From positions 992,001-1,056,000 of the forward strand of contig NZ_AP023175.1 of NCBI RefSeq assembly GCF_013426895.1: a stretch of DNA of 64,000 bases, written 5' to 3'. This document shows, piece by piece, positions 16,967-25,384 of this stretch (its first letter is position 1; every line of letters starts with the position of its first letter). The position numbers and the translations under genes were made by a program. The stretch comes from Paraburkholderia largidicola. GTDB lineage: Bacteria > Pseudomonadota > Gammaproteobacteria > Burkholderiales > Burkholderiaceae. A model generated the notes under the pieces. It was not told the origin of the DNA. It worked only from the letters and a program-made list of their open reading frames with translations, and searched no databases.

Positions 16967-18307
16967 TCAGCGGGCGCGATGAATGGGTTGCGGGAAAGCG
17001 GGTGCGTCGCGCGCCGTGTCGCGGCGCACCAGCGTGCCGATCAGCAGCGCGGCCAGCAAACTCGCTGCGCCGAGCAGCAGCAAGCCCGCCGAGGTCGACT
17101 GGAACGCATGCTCGGCGCTCGTGCGCAGCGTCGGTGCGATGAACCCGCCAAGGCTGCCGAGCGAGTTGATCAACGCGATGCCACCTGCGGCCGCCGCGCC
17201 CGTCAGGTAGCGCGTCGGAAAGGTCCAGAAGAGCGGCTGTGCGGCGATGAAGCCGCTTGCCGCGCAGCACAGCGCGATCATTGCCACGAGCGGACTGTGC
17301 GTCGCGCCCGATATGCCGATCCCGCATCCGGCAAGCACCAGCAGCGCGACCGCCCAGCGCCGGTGCGTGCCCGTCGCGTCGGCGCGGCGCGGCACGAACC
17401 ACGTCAGCGCGAGCGCGCAGATCCACGGCACGGCCGCCACCATGCCGACGCGCAAGCCGACCGACTCGCCCATCAGCGCCGCGACCTGCTGCGGCAGATA
17501 GAAGATCACGCCGTACACGCTCATCTGGATCAGCAGATAGATCGCGGAGAACAGCAGCACGCGTTTATCGACGAGCGCCGCCAGCAGGTTGCGCGGGCCG
17601 TGCGCGGACGCGGCGCGCGCATCGTCGTCGAGTGCCGCGCTCAAGGTCTTGCGCGCTTGCGGCGTGAGCCAGCGCGCGTCGTCGGGCCGATCGTCGAGAT
17701 AGAAGAACGCCCACACGCCGACCACCGACGCCAGCCCGCCTTCGATCAGAAACAGCCACTGCCAGCCCGCGAGATTCATCGCGCCGTGCAGATCGAGCAG
17801 AAAGCCCGACAGCGGACTGCCGAACATGAAGGCAAGCGGCGCGCCGAAATAGAACACGCCGACCGCACGCGCACGCGCCGATTGCGGAAACCAGCGCGTC
17901 AGGTAATAGATGACGCCCGGAAAGAAGCCTGCTTCAGCGACGCCGAGCAGAAAGCGCAGCGCATAAAAGGTCGTGGCCGTGTGCGCAAGACTCATTGCCG
18001 CCGACACGATGCCCCACGTGACCATGATCCGGCACATCCAAAGCCGGGCGCCGACGCGATGCAGCAGCAGATTGCTCGGCACTTCGAACAGCGCATAGCC
18101 GACGAAGAACACGCCCGCGCCGAATGCGAACGCGGCGTTCGAAATGCCCGTGTCGTGCTGCAAAGCCTTTTGTGCAAAACCAATGTTCGCGCGGTCGAGG
18201 AACGCGAGCACGTACATCAGCAGCAGGAACGGCAACAACCGCCGCATGACCTGGCTGACGATGCCGTCGAGGGTGTCGCGCGTTTCGGACGAGGTCCCGT
18301 TCATCAT
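16967..18307 (-). CDS. MFS transporter, anion:cation symporter type, probable rhamnonate/sugar-acid uptake
   Basis: The 446-residue protein has 12 hydrophobic segments and the ACS-family opening LPFLLLMYVLAFLDRANIGF. Motif VGYALFEVPSNLLLHRVGAR and LLGVAEAGFFPGVIYYLTRW follow, typical of transporters for sugar acids, tartrate and related anions. Its place between the 2-keto-deoxyrhamnonate SDR gene and rhamnonate dehydratase suggests L-rhamnonate or a related acid as substrate, by analogy with RhmT. Two adjacent ATGs (18307 and 18304) are possible; GGAG spacing favours the second. Confidence 0.85.
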   Translation of the reverse strand: MMNGTSSETRDTLDGIVSQVMRRLLPFLLLMYVLAFLDRANIGFAQKALQHDTGISNAAFAFGAGVFFVGYALFEVPSNLLLHRVGARLWMCRIMVTWGIVSAAMSLAHTATTFYALRFLLGVAEAGFFPGVIYYLTRWFPQSARARAVGVFYFGAPLAFMFGSPLSGFLLDLHGAMNLAGWQWLFLIEGGLASVVGVWAFFYLDDRPDDARWLTPQARKTLSAALDDDARAASAHGPRNLLAALVDKRVLLFSAIYLLIQMSVYGVIFYLPQQVAALMGESVGLRVGMVAAVPWICALALTWFVPRRADATGTHRRWAVALLVLAGCGIGISGATHSPLVAMIALCCAASGFIAAQPLFWTFPTRYLTGAAAAGGIALINSLGSLGGFIAPTLRTSAEHAFQSTSAGLLLLGAASLLAALLIGTLVRRDTARDAPAFPQPIHRAR

Positions 18308-18407
18308 GTCTCCGTGTCGCCTTCGTGCGAAGGCGCGAGCGGCATGCGTGTGCCGCTTTCGTGCGTCGCTTTCGCTTATGTTTGCTATCGCGTCGGGTGC
18401 GACGGGT

Positions 18408-19160
18408 CTAATACGTCGCGCGGCCGCCCGACAGATCGAACACGGCGCCCGTGCTGAACGCGCAGTCTTCCGACGCGAGCCACAGGATCAGCGATGCCGC
18501 TTCGTCCGGCAGCAGGAAGCGGTTCATCGGAATCTTCGACAGCATGTAGTCGATGTGCTCCTGCTTCATCGAATCGAAGATTTCGGTTTTCGCGGCAGCG
18601 GGCGTGACGGCATTGACGAGGATGTTCTTCGTCGCGAGTTCCTTGCCGAGCGATTTGGTCAGGCCGATCAGTCCGGCTTTCGAGGCGCTGTAGTGCGATG
18701 CGTTCGGATTGCCTTCCTTGCCCGCCACGGAAGCAATATTGACGATGCGCCCGTAGCCCTGCTTCAGCATCTGCGGCACGACTGCGCGGCATGCGAGATA
18801 TGGGCCGATCAGATTCACATCGATGACGCGGCGCCACATGTCCGGTTCGAGTTCCCATGTCGTGCCGTTGCCGCCTGTGATGCCGGCGCAGTTGATCAGC
18901 ACGTCGATCGCGCCGTGGGCGGCGAGTGTCTTGCTGACGGCGGCGTCGATCTCGGCTTCTTTGGTTTGATCGACGGTGACGGCTGCGACCTTGCCGAGTT
19001 CGCTGAGCTCTTTCGCACTGCGCTCGAGCCGCTCGCTGTCGACGTCCCAGAGCGCCACGGCCGCGCCCGAGCGCAGCGCGCGCTGCGCGACCGCGTAGCC
19101 GATTCCCCGCGCGCCGCCTGTAACGACGACGACACGGCCCTCCAGATCGATCTGATTCAT
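18408..19160 (-). CDS. SDR-family oxidoreductase, probable 2-keto-3-deoxy-L-rhamnonate dehydrogenase
   Basis: The 250-residue short-chain dehydrogenase has TGGARGIG, NCAGITGG and the catalytic triad in IASVAGKEGN and SHYSASKAG. Members of this subgroup oxidise 2-keto-3-deoxy-L-rhamnonate at C4 in the LRA5-type branch of rhamnose degradation. It is the first gene of the minus-strand operon, with AAGGAGC before ATG 19160. The window contains no matching hydrolase (LRA6-type) or aldolase to complete the pathway. A second sugar dehydrogenase role cannot be excluded. Confidence 0.75.
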   Translation of the reverse strand: MNQIDLEGRVVVVTGGARGIGYAVAQRALRSGAAVALWDVDSERLERSAKELSELGKVAAVTVDQTKEAEIDAAVSKTLAAHGAIDVLINCAGITGGNGTTWELEPDMWRRVIDVNLIGPYLACRAVVPQMLKQGYGRIVNIASVAGKEGNPNASHYSASKAGLIGLTKSLGKELATKNILVNAVTPAAAKTEIFDSMKQEHIDYMLSKIPMNRFLLPDEAASLILWLASEDCAFSTGAVFDLSGGRATY

Positions 19161-19455
19161 TGCTGCGCTCCTTGTTTTGCTCCTGATGCGGGATGGTGCT
19201 CGCGCATTTGTCGTTGTTGGGGGCCGGGTTTGGGGTTGCGGTTGGGGTTGGGTTATGGGCCGCCCGTGTACGCAATATAAAGCGGCGGCCGATACGGGAA
19301 CAATCCGACTGTTGGATGGGGTGATAACAAAAGTGAATCGAGGGGCGCCTGGGCGGCGCGGATGGGGTTGGGGTTTTCTTGCTCTTGGCTTTGCGCGGGC
19401 ATCTGCGGTTTGCCTTTGCGTTGGCGGTTTGCCTTTGCGTTGGCGGTTTGCTTAG

Positions 19456-19532
19456 CGCTGGCATCCGCGTTTTGCCTACGTGCTTCAAGCGTCGCCCCTG
19501 TGCGGGGCGGCACCTACTTTTCTTTGCCGCCG
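19456..19532. repeat. Inverted-repeat element copy B, left fragment
   Basis: The copy begins with CGCTGGCATCCGCG (19456-19469) and continues through GCGTCGCCCCTGTGCGGGGC into the left half of the CCTACTTTTC palindrome. The IS insertion interrupts it at its CCGCCG centre (19527-19532). Joined to 20811-21398 without one CCGCCG copy, it restores a complete element of about 660 bp. The preceding 19161-19455 carries no gene; it is G/T-rich with imperfect GCGTTGGCGGTTTGCCTTT repeats. Confidence 0.88.
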
Positions 19533-20810
19533 TGTACAGACTGGAGACATGGTTGACACATGTACAGGGACATCGCTGACACATGATGGTCAGGGTTTTA
19601 CTGTCTTCAGGTCAAGTTTTGCGACTCGCTGATGGGCAAACCAGAGCTCGATCACTCCGTCTTCGTTTTCGCTCGGGCGGGCTGCCACCTGCAGCCCCTT
19701 GAGCGCAATCGAGAGCTTCACTTTCTCGCCTCGCACGCGCACCACGCCGCTTGCATTGACCTGTAGCACTTCATCGCCGCAACCGTATTCGGGCTCGGGC
19801 AGCCGCTCCGGCATCCTGCGCAGGCTGCACGCGTAGCGGGTGACCGGCACCGCCATGTCCAGTGCCTCATGCGGACGCTCGGTGTTGTACACCTGCCGCC
19901 AGCGATCCAGTACCTGCTGCACGTGCGCGTGCGTGGTGAACGTGTGCCGCTCCAGCACTTCGGCCTTCAGCGAGCGGTGAAACCGTTCATCCTTGCCATT
20001 GGTCTGCGGGTGATACGGGCGGCTATAGCTCACCTGGATGCCCAGCCGGATCAGCCAGACCGCGAGCTCGGTGAGCTGCCCCGGCGCACTGGGCGAGCCC
20101 CACGGCGCGCCGTTGTCGGTGTTGATGCGCGATGGCAGCCCGTAGCAGCGAAACGCCCGCTCAAGCTCTGCCTGCACGATCCCGGTGGTGGTGCGCGCGC
20201 AGGCGCTCAGCACGATGTTGTAGCGCGAGTGGTCATCGATGACCGTCAGCGGCGCGCAGCGCCCGCTCTCCAGCGTCGGGAAGTCGCCCTTGAAGTCCAT
20301 CTGCCACAACGAGTTCGGATGCTCGTGCTCGAAGCGTTGCCAGTGCTGGCGCTGGCGGGACGCCTGCTCGTCAATGAGCCCGTGGCGTCGCAGGATCTCG
20401 GTGATGGTGGCGGGCGCGGGAACCTCAATCTGGCCCAGATCGCGCAGGCGCCGTGCGATCTTGCGTCCGCCCCAGCCATGCTCGCGGCGCAGGTCCAGCA
20501 CCAGTGCCTCGATGTGCTCCGGTGAGCGTGTGGGGCTGTGATGCGGGCGCCGGGAGCGGTCGGCCAGCCCCTTGCTACCCTCAGACTTGTGGCGGGCGAG
20601 CCACTTGTAGCCGGTCTGGCGGGTGATCTTGAATTTACGGCATAGCTCGCTGAACGGGAGCGCCTGTGTGGCGGCCTCGCAGACGAAGTCTTCGCGACGA
20701 TTCATGGTGTCTTTTACATCCCAGGGCATGGTTGGAATCCGGGCGTTTGATTACCCGAAAGTGTCAGTCATGTCCCTGTACACCTGTCAGCGATGTCTCC
20801 AGTCTGTACA
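19533..20810 (-). mobile_element. IS481-family insertion sequence (1278 bp) with 6-bp target duplication
   Basis: Both ends carry the inverted repeat TGTACAGACTGGAGACAT (19533-19550 and its inverse at 20793-20810). The flanking CCGCCG at 19527-19532 and 20811-20816 is an exact 6-bp target-site duplication. Each end also has a second block containing GTACAGGGACAT. The single transposase gene fills the element on the minus strand. The intact ORF, matched ends and exact duplication indicate a recent, possibly still mobile, insertion. Confidence 0.95.
19590..20729 (-). CDS. IS481-family DDE transposase
   Basis: The 379-residue transposase has an N-terminal helix-turn-helix (FSELCRKFKITRQTGYKWLA) and a second HTH-like segment. 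The rve integrase core has D145 in LWQMDFKGDF, D205 in NTDNGAPWG and E248 in NGKDERFHRSLKAE, the expected DDE triad. The C-terminus ends in a beta-rich region common to IS481 proteins. An alternative ATG at 20705 exists. It lies wholly inside the IS and reads opposite to the TIR gene downstream. Confidence 0.95.
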   Translation of the reverse strand: MPWDVKDTMNRREDFVCEAATQALPFSELCRKFKITRQTGYKWLARHKSEGSKGLADRSRRPHHSPTRSPEHIEALVLDLRREHGWGGRKIARRLRDLGQIEVPAPATITEILRRHGLIDEQASRQRQHWQRFEHEHPNSLWQMDFKGDFPTLESGRCAPLTVIDDHSRYNIVLSACARTTTGIVQAELERAFRCYGLPSRINTDNGAPWGSPSAPGQLTELAVWLIRLGIQVSYSRPYHPQTNGKDERFHRSLKAEVLERHTFTTHAHVQQVLDRWRQVYNTERPHEALDMAVPVTRYACSLRRMPERLPEPEYGCGDEVLQVNASGVVRVRGEKVKLSIALKGLQVAARPSENEDGVIELWFAHQRVAKLDLKTVKP

Positions 20811-21398
20811 CCGCCGCAAAGAAAAGTAGGCAAAAGAAAGCGGCTAACACCGCCAGCACGTGTGCCTATCCACGGGCCCCCAACGTCCCCACACTTCACA
20901 TGGCAGCATTTCTGTTCACGCTCGTTGCCAACGCTTTGAATAGAAGCCTCACCCGCTTCAGGCACCCGCACCAAGGCAAGCGGCGCCGGATGGTACGTGC
21001 CGCCCAGGTGGCAAACTGTGTGCAGGTTGTCGCGTCGTATAGCCTGGCGCTCTTACAGGGTGGGACGCTTGCGCTATCGGTCCGGAGTGAGGCGTGTGAG
21101 GTACTGTGGCCTACACACAGTTTGCCACCTGGGCGGCGGCGGATTATCTGGCACGGCATGCTGTAACGCGGGAGCGTGAAGCGGGTGAGGCGCACCGCAA
21201 GAGCGCTGGCAACGAACGTGGGTCACGTGGTTGCCGTGTGAAGTGTAAGAACCTTTGGGGGCCCTCAGGCAAATACTAGAACTGGCGGTGTGAGCCGCTT
21301 TCTTTTGCCTACTTTTCTTTGCGGCGGCAAAGAAAAGTAGGTGCCGCCCCGCACAGGGGCAACGCATGCGAACCGAAAACATAACGCGGATGCCAGCG
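20811..21398. repeat. Inverted-repeat element copy B, right fragment
   Basis: The fragment starts at the duplicated CCGCCG and completes the CCTACTTTTC palindrome. It carries the inner pair GGTGGCAAACTGTGTGCAGG (21006-21025) and CCTACACACAGTTTGCCACC (21111-21130). It then shows the inverse right end with CGCGGATGCCAGCG at 21385-21398. The flank 21399-21595 has no gene. It is A/C-rich with short tandem ACCCCGA-type units, and contains the GGGAGGA Shine-Dalgarno of the TIR gene. Confidence 0.88.
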
Positions 21399-21595
21399 AA
21401 AAGCCCAAAACCCAAAACCCCGAACACCGAACCCCGAACCCCGAACAGCACCGCCAGTCAGTTGGCCTCCACACATTCAAACACATCCACCTGCCACGCA
21501 GGCCTAACCGACCATTGCCCGCTCTGCTTTAATAAAAGAGCGTTTGAATTCCAGGATCGGCTCGCCGTTCAACCCGATGAGGGAGGAATCGTTCG

Positions 21596-22630
21596 ATGCG
21601 GCCCATTTTCATCAGTTACCGGCGCGAAGATACGGAAGGCCAGGCAGGTCGCCTGTTCGAATCGCTGCGCGAAGTGTTCGGCGAACACACGGTCTTCATG
21701 GACGTCGCCACGATCGAGCCCGGCGCCGACTTTCGCCGCGCGATCGAGACGAACATCGACAAATGCGCGGTGCTGCTCGCGCTGATCGGACGGACCTGGC
21801 TCACCGTCACGGATCGCGAAGGCAAACGGCGCATCGACAATCCGAGCGACTTCGTGCGGCTCGAAACGTCATCGGCCCTCAAGCGCGACGTGACCGTGAT
21901 ACCCGTGCTGGTGCAAGGCGCGACGATGCCGCAGGAAGCCGATCTGCCCACCGATATCAAGGACCTCGCGTACCGCAATGCATTCGAGTTGACGCACGCC
22001 CGCTGGGACAGCGACGTGCAACTGCTGATCAAGGCGCTGCGCACGCACGCAGGCGACGAATCGGGCGATAGCGCGCCCGCCGACACGCCGCACGACAGAC
22101 TCACTTCGAACGCGAACGGCGGCAAAAAACACACGCGAATGTGGACGATTGGCGGCGCGGTCGCGGCCGTCGCGCTGATGGGCGCGGTCGTCATGAAGAT
22201 GTCGGGGGCCGGACACGAGGCCAAAGCGGACACGACCATCGTTGCATCGGAACCCGTTCCGACTCTGGCGAGCGCGCCTGGAAATCAGCCAGGCAAAGGC
22301 GATCAGATGGTGTCGAAGAAAGCTTTGCAGCGGGCCGCGCACGATCGCGGCGCATGCGTCAGGCCATTCGTCTGGCGCCAGGCGCAACCTCGCGACAAAG
22401 TGTGCGTCACGCCCGAAACGCAACTGCGCATCATCGCCGAAAACCAGGCCGCCTCCGACAACCGCTCGCCGAACGGCGGTGCGTATGGACCGAACACCTG
22501 CAAGAACGGCTTCGTCTGGCGCGAAGCCTTCGAAGGCGACACCGTCTGCGTGACGCCCGAAGCCCGTCAGTTGACGGCCGACGACAATGCGCTCGGCGCA
22601 CGGCGAATCGTGCCGCTGCCGCCGCAGTAA
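21596..22630 (+). CDS. TIR-domain membrane protein with two Cys-containing C-terminal repeats
   Basis: The 344-residue protein begins with a bacterial TIR domain (residues ~1-150: MRPIFISYRREDTEGQAGRL, FMDVATIEPGADFRRAI, LIGRTWL). E90 in SDFVRLETSSAL is the candidate catalytic Glu of TIR NADases. A polar linker is followed by one transmembrane segment (about 183-202). The distal part has two related units, C254xxxFVWR...C270VTPE and C302xxxFVWR...C318VTPE, each with Cys 16 residues apart. This gives a cytoplasmic TIR and an extracytoplasmic sensor-like tail. GGGAGGA precedes the ATG. It stands alone beside an IS and a repeat. A defence or signalling role is possible but not shown. Confidence 0.88.
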   Translation: MRPIFISYRREDTEGQAGRLFESLREVFGEHTVFMDVATIEPGADFRRAIETNIDKCAVLLALIGRTWLTVTDREGKRRIDNPSDFVRLETSSALKRDVTVIPVLVQGATMPQEADLPTDIKDLAYRNAFELTHARWDSDVQLLIKALRTHAGDESGDSAPADTPHDRLTSNANGGKKHTRMWTIGGAVAAVALMGAVVMKMSGAGHEAKADTTIVASEPVPTLASAPGNQPGKGDQMVSKKALQRAAHDRGACVRPFVWRQAQPRDKVCVTPETQLRIIAENQAASDNRSPNGGAYGPNTCKNGFVWREAFEGDTVCVTPEARQLTADDNALGARRIVPLPPQ

Positions 22631-22662
22631 CACCCAAGTCCCGTTTCCTCAAGCGCAAAAAA

Positions 22663-22688
22663 AGCCCCGGATTCTTGCGAATCCGGGG
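22663..22688. terminator. Strong hairpin downstream of the TIR gene
   Basis: GCCCCGGATTC (22663-22673) pairs perfectly with GAATCCGGGGC (22678-22688) around TTGC. Seven A residues precede it on the plus strand, giving a T tract only for minus-strand transcripts. The plus side lacks a T run, which is odd for a gene ending at 22630. Confidence 0.6.
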
Positions 22689-22690
22689 CC

Positions 22691-22957
22691 AATCCCATGT
22701 CAAGGAGTTCTCATGGAGGAGACGATTTCATCTTAGCGCCCGCCCGTCCCCGCTCCAACGAAGCCTTTTGCACAAGCAATCCACGCCGCCGCGCGCAGCC
22801 GATAACCCTTTCGCCGTTATATCGTTAGAACAAAAAGTCGTTTCCCGCTGGTACGATCGGTCACTAACATGGCGGTTCAGGTCCAGAGGCCCAATCGCAT
22901 GGGACGCGCCGCAGGCGTCGAACATGCATCCGGCCGGCCGCCACTGCAGCAAGGAGC
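22691..22957. other. Intergenic region with possible 7-residue ORF and promoter of the FMN reductase
   Basis: The region contains AAGGAG followed by a tiny ORF ATG at 22712 to TAG at 22735 (MEETISS). It is probably chance, or a remnant leader. Less GC-rich sequence at about 22805-22870 (CGTTATATCGTTAGAACAAA) may hold the promoter for the gene at 22958. No other gene is evident. Confidence 0.3.
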
Positions 22958-23638
22958 ATGAAGTTGACCCGTTTCGACCAGAACCGCCGCCCGCTCGTGA
23001 TCGGCATCGGCGGCACCACGCGCGCTGCATCGTCCACTGAACGCGCGCTCGGCTTTGCGCTGCGCGGCGCCGAACAGGCCGGCGCACGCACGCGTCTGTT
23101 TGGCGGCACGTTCCTGCACAGCCTGCCGCACTACGCGCCTGAAAGCACCCAACGCACCGACGAACAGATCGAATTGATCGAGGCCGTCCGTCACGCGGAT
23201 GCCCTCATCATCGCCACACCCGGTTATCACGGCGGCGTGTCGGGCCTCGTGAAAAATGCGCTCGACACGCTCGAAGAACTGCGTGCCGACGAACGCCCCT
23301 ATCTCGACGGCCGCGCGGTCGGCTGCATCGTCACTGCGTATGGATGGCAGGCGGCGGGCTCCGTGCTGACCTCGCTGCGCTCGATCGTGCACGCGTTGCG
23401 CGGCTGGCCGACGCCGTTCGGCGCAGGCATCAACACGCTCGAAACACGTTTCGAATCCGCGGATACCTGCTCCGATCCGAAGGTAGTCGAACAACTGTCG
23501 ATAGTCGGCCAGCAGGCCTCGCAATTCGCGCTCGCGTTCCGCTCGCATCAGGCGGACGGCGCATCCGCGGCATCCGCAGTTCCGGCGAGTGACGCCGACG
23601 ACACGCGCCCCAGGCGCGTTCTCGCACTGGCGAACTGA
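22958..23638 (+). CDS. NADPH-dependent FMN reductase
   Basis: The 226-residue flavodoxin-like protein has the FMN phosphate loop near IGIGGTTRAASSTERAL and the family motif ATPGYHGGVSGLVKNALDTL. An internal segment IVTAYGWQAAGSVLTSLRSI follows. It probably reduces free or bound flavin or quinones with NAD(P)H in the cytoplasm. AAGGAGC lies upstream of ATG 22958. The C-terminal ~30 residues are Ala/Ser/Asp-rich and outside the fold. It is a single-gene unit, and the physiological substrate is not known. Confidence 0.88.
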   Translation: MKLTRFDQNRRPLVIGIGGTTRAASSTERALGFALRGAEQAGARTRLFGGTFLHSLPHYAPESTQRTDEQIELIEAVRHADALIIATPGYHGGVSGLVKNALDTLEELRADERPYLDGRAVGCIVTAYGWQAAGSVLTSLRSIVHALRGWPTPFGAGINTLETRFESADTCSDPKVVEQLSIVGQQASQFALAFRSHQADGASAASAVPASDADDTRPRRVLALAN

Positions 23639-24024
23639 TTCGCCGCTTCCTCTTCCCTTGGCGCACTGCCATGCACCGCATCGAAGCGGCGCGTGGCATT
23701 GCGCGTTTGCGCTAATACGCCTTCACCGTTCCCACAACGGCATCAACTGCCGCATCGCCTCGCTGCGTGCGCTGGCCAACATGCACGACGCCGCGATCGT
23801 GGTCCAAACAACAGACCCGGCAGCCTTCGCCGCCGCATCATCGCGACAACGCACGCGATAACGCCTCATCCAGATCCCCGCAGACCGTTCCCTGGCCGCC
23901 CGTGATTTGCTTGCGACGAATGATTGGTTCACGCGCTCCACGGCCCAGCCTACGCTAGTCCCTGCCCGCTTCGATTAACTGATCGCCGTGCTGCGCGCAA
24001 TCCGTCGCGGGGAGGCGATCGAAC
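23639..24024. other. 386-bp stretch without a supported gene
   Basis: Short ORFs here have no coding character and overlap in several frames. Only the Shine-Dalgarno GGGGAGG (24010-24016) of the next gene is recognisable. Confidence 0.4.
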
Positions 24025-24252
24025 ATGAAACAGATGAACAGACATATCCGCTACAAAGGCTATGAGGTGGCCCCCGCTGCACAGCGCCTGCCCAACGGGC
24101 TCTTCGCCGCGAACCTCACCATCGAAAAAGCCACGGCCGCCAGCGGCGGACACGCCTATTCGTTCGACGCGCTCGACTATTTCTTCGACGAAGAACACGC
24201 CCTTGCGTATGCGTTCCGTTGGGGCCGCCTGTGGGTCGACAGCCATCAGTAA
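24025..24252 (+). CDS. Small conserved-looking hypothetical protein (75 aa)
   Basis: The 75-residue product (MKQMNRHIRYKGYEVAPAAQ, RLPNGLFAANLTIEKATA, ending FRWGRLWVDSHQ) has a strong GGGGAGG ribosome-binding site eight bases before the ATG. Its composition is balanced and protein-like. It has no signal peptide, no transmembrane segment and no Cys. The pattern of a short beta strand, an aromatic DYFFDEEHA stretch and a final GRLWVD strand resembles small Burkholderia proteins of unknown function. It stands between an FMN reductase and a ferritin-like protein, both in the same direction. I assign no function. Confidence 0.65.
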   Translation: MKQMNRHIRYKGYEVAPAAQRLPNGLFAANLTIEKATAASGGHAYSFDALDYFFDEEHALAYAFRWGRLWVDSHQ

Positions 24253-24388
24253 ACAGTCCGGCTCTTTGCAATTTTTTGCGCCCCGCAGCGCAAAATGCGT
24301 GCGGCAGCACGGCGCATGCCCGCTCGACGCCACAAATTGACGGGTTATGACAGAATAGGCGGAATAACTAGCCAAGTTTCCGCCTGAC

Positions 24389-25294
24389 ATGTCTGACACC
24401 CTGGTAACAGAAGCAGAGGCCGCTCACGATCATGCACTGCGCAACTGGACCTTCGATGGCCACGCACGCATGCGGGTCGGCTCCGACGAACACAAACAGA
24501 TGTTCTGCCGGATGCTTCTCGAAACGCATAACCCTTACAAACCGGCCGTTATCGACTGGCCGCAGTTGCCGCCCGATGCGTTGAAGCGCATCACGTCCCT
24601 ACCTATCTGGGACATCGCCGTGCAGACGGAAGGCCGTGCGTCGATTCGCGTCGCCACCTACGCCGCGCAGGTACCAGACCCGCTGGTGCGCGAAGCGATC
24701 GAAATGGACGCAGCAGAAGAAGCGCGTCACAAGCACGTTTTGTCGCGCCTGGTCGCCGCCTACGGCATCGAGCTTGCGCCCGAGCCCGAGTATCCCGCGC
24801 CCCGCGACGCCGAATGGGCGTGGATGTTCACCGGCTACAGCGAGTGCATCGACAGTTTCTTCTCGTTCGGGCTGTTCCGCTCCGCGCAGCTGTCGGGCTA
24901 TTTCCCGGAAGAACTCGTCGAAACGTTCGAGCCTGTGATCCAGGAAGAAGCGCGCCACATTCTCTTTTTCGTCAACTGGGTCGCGTGGTATCGCCGCACG
25001 ATGCCGTGGTGGCGCCGTCCGTGGCATTCGCTGCGCGTCGGCGCGATCTGGGTCAAGCTGATCTGGGACCGCGTCGCGATTGCGAAGGGCATCGACTCGA
25101 ACGGTGTCGCGCACGACTCGAACTTCCTGCCCGCCAACAGCGCGACGATCGGCCAGGCACTCTCGACGCGTCAACTGATCGAACTCTGTCTCCAGGAAAA
25201 CGACCAACGGATGGCCGGATACGACAAACGGCTCGTCCGTCCGGCGCTCGTTCCTGCGCTCGCGCGGCTCGCACTGCGCCTGATGCGCAAGTAG
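24389..25294 (+). CDS. Ferritin-like di-iron protein
   Basis: The 301-residue protein shows the four-helix di-iron pattern: E81, E111-x2-H114 (EEARHKH), E152, and E187-x2-H190 (EEARHILFF). This is the Ex(~30)ExxH...Ex(~35)ExxH layout of ferritin-like oxygenases or oxidases. A Trp-rich segment (WYRRTMPWWRRPWHSLRVGA) follows the last ligand helix and may contact membrane or substrate. It lacks a signal peptide. No redox partner is adjacent. The metal-binding fold is well supported; the substrate is unknown. Confidence 0.75.
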   Translation: MSDTLVTEAEAAHDHALRNWTFDGHARMRVGSDEHKQMFCRMLLETHNPYKPAVIDWPQLPPDALKRITSLPIWDIAVQTEGRASIRVATYAAQVPDPLVREAIEMDAAEEARHKHVLSRLVAAYGIELAPEPEYPAPRDAEWAWMFTGYSECIDSFFSFGLFRSAQLSGYFPEELVETFEPVIQEEARHILFFVNWVAWYRRTMPWWRRPWHSLRVGAIWVKLIWDRVAIAKGIDSNGVAHDSNFLPANSATIGQALSTRQLIELCLQENDQRMAGYDKRLVRPALVPALARLALRLMRK

Positions 25295-25384
25295 TCCGCG
25301 CACACACGCACGCCCATTCACGTGCCGCGCGCCTGCGCTCGCAGGCGCTTTCGCGACACGTACCAATCGAGGGAGACAGACCAC

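Noticed and set aside
22712..22735. Seven-codon ORF MEETISS after AAGGAG
   Set aside because: Too short to support; no regulatory pairing with the downstream gene is visible.
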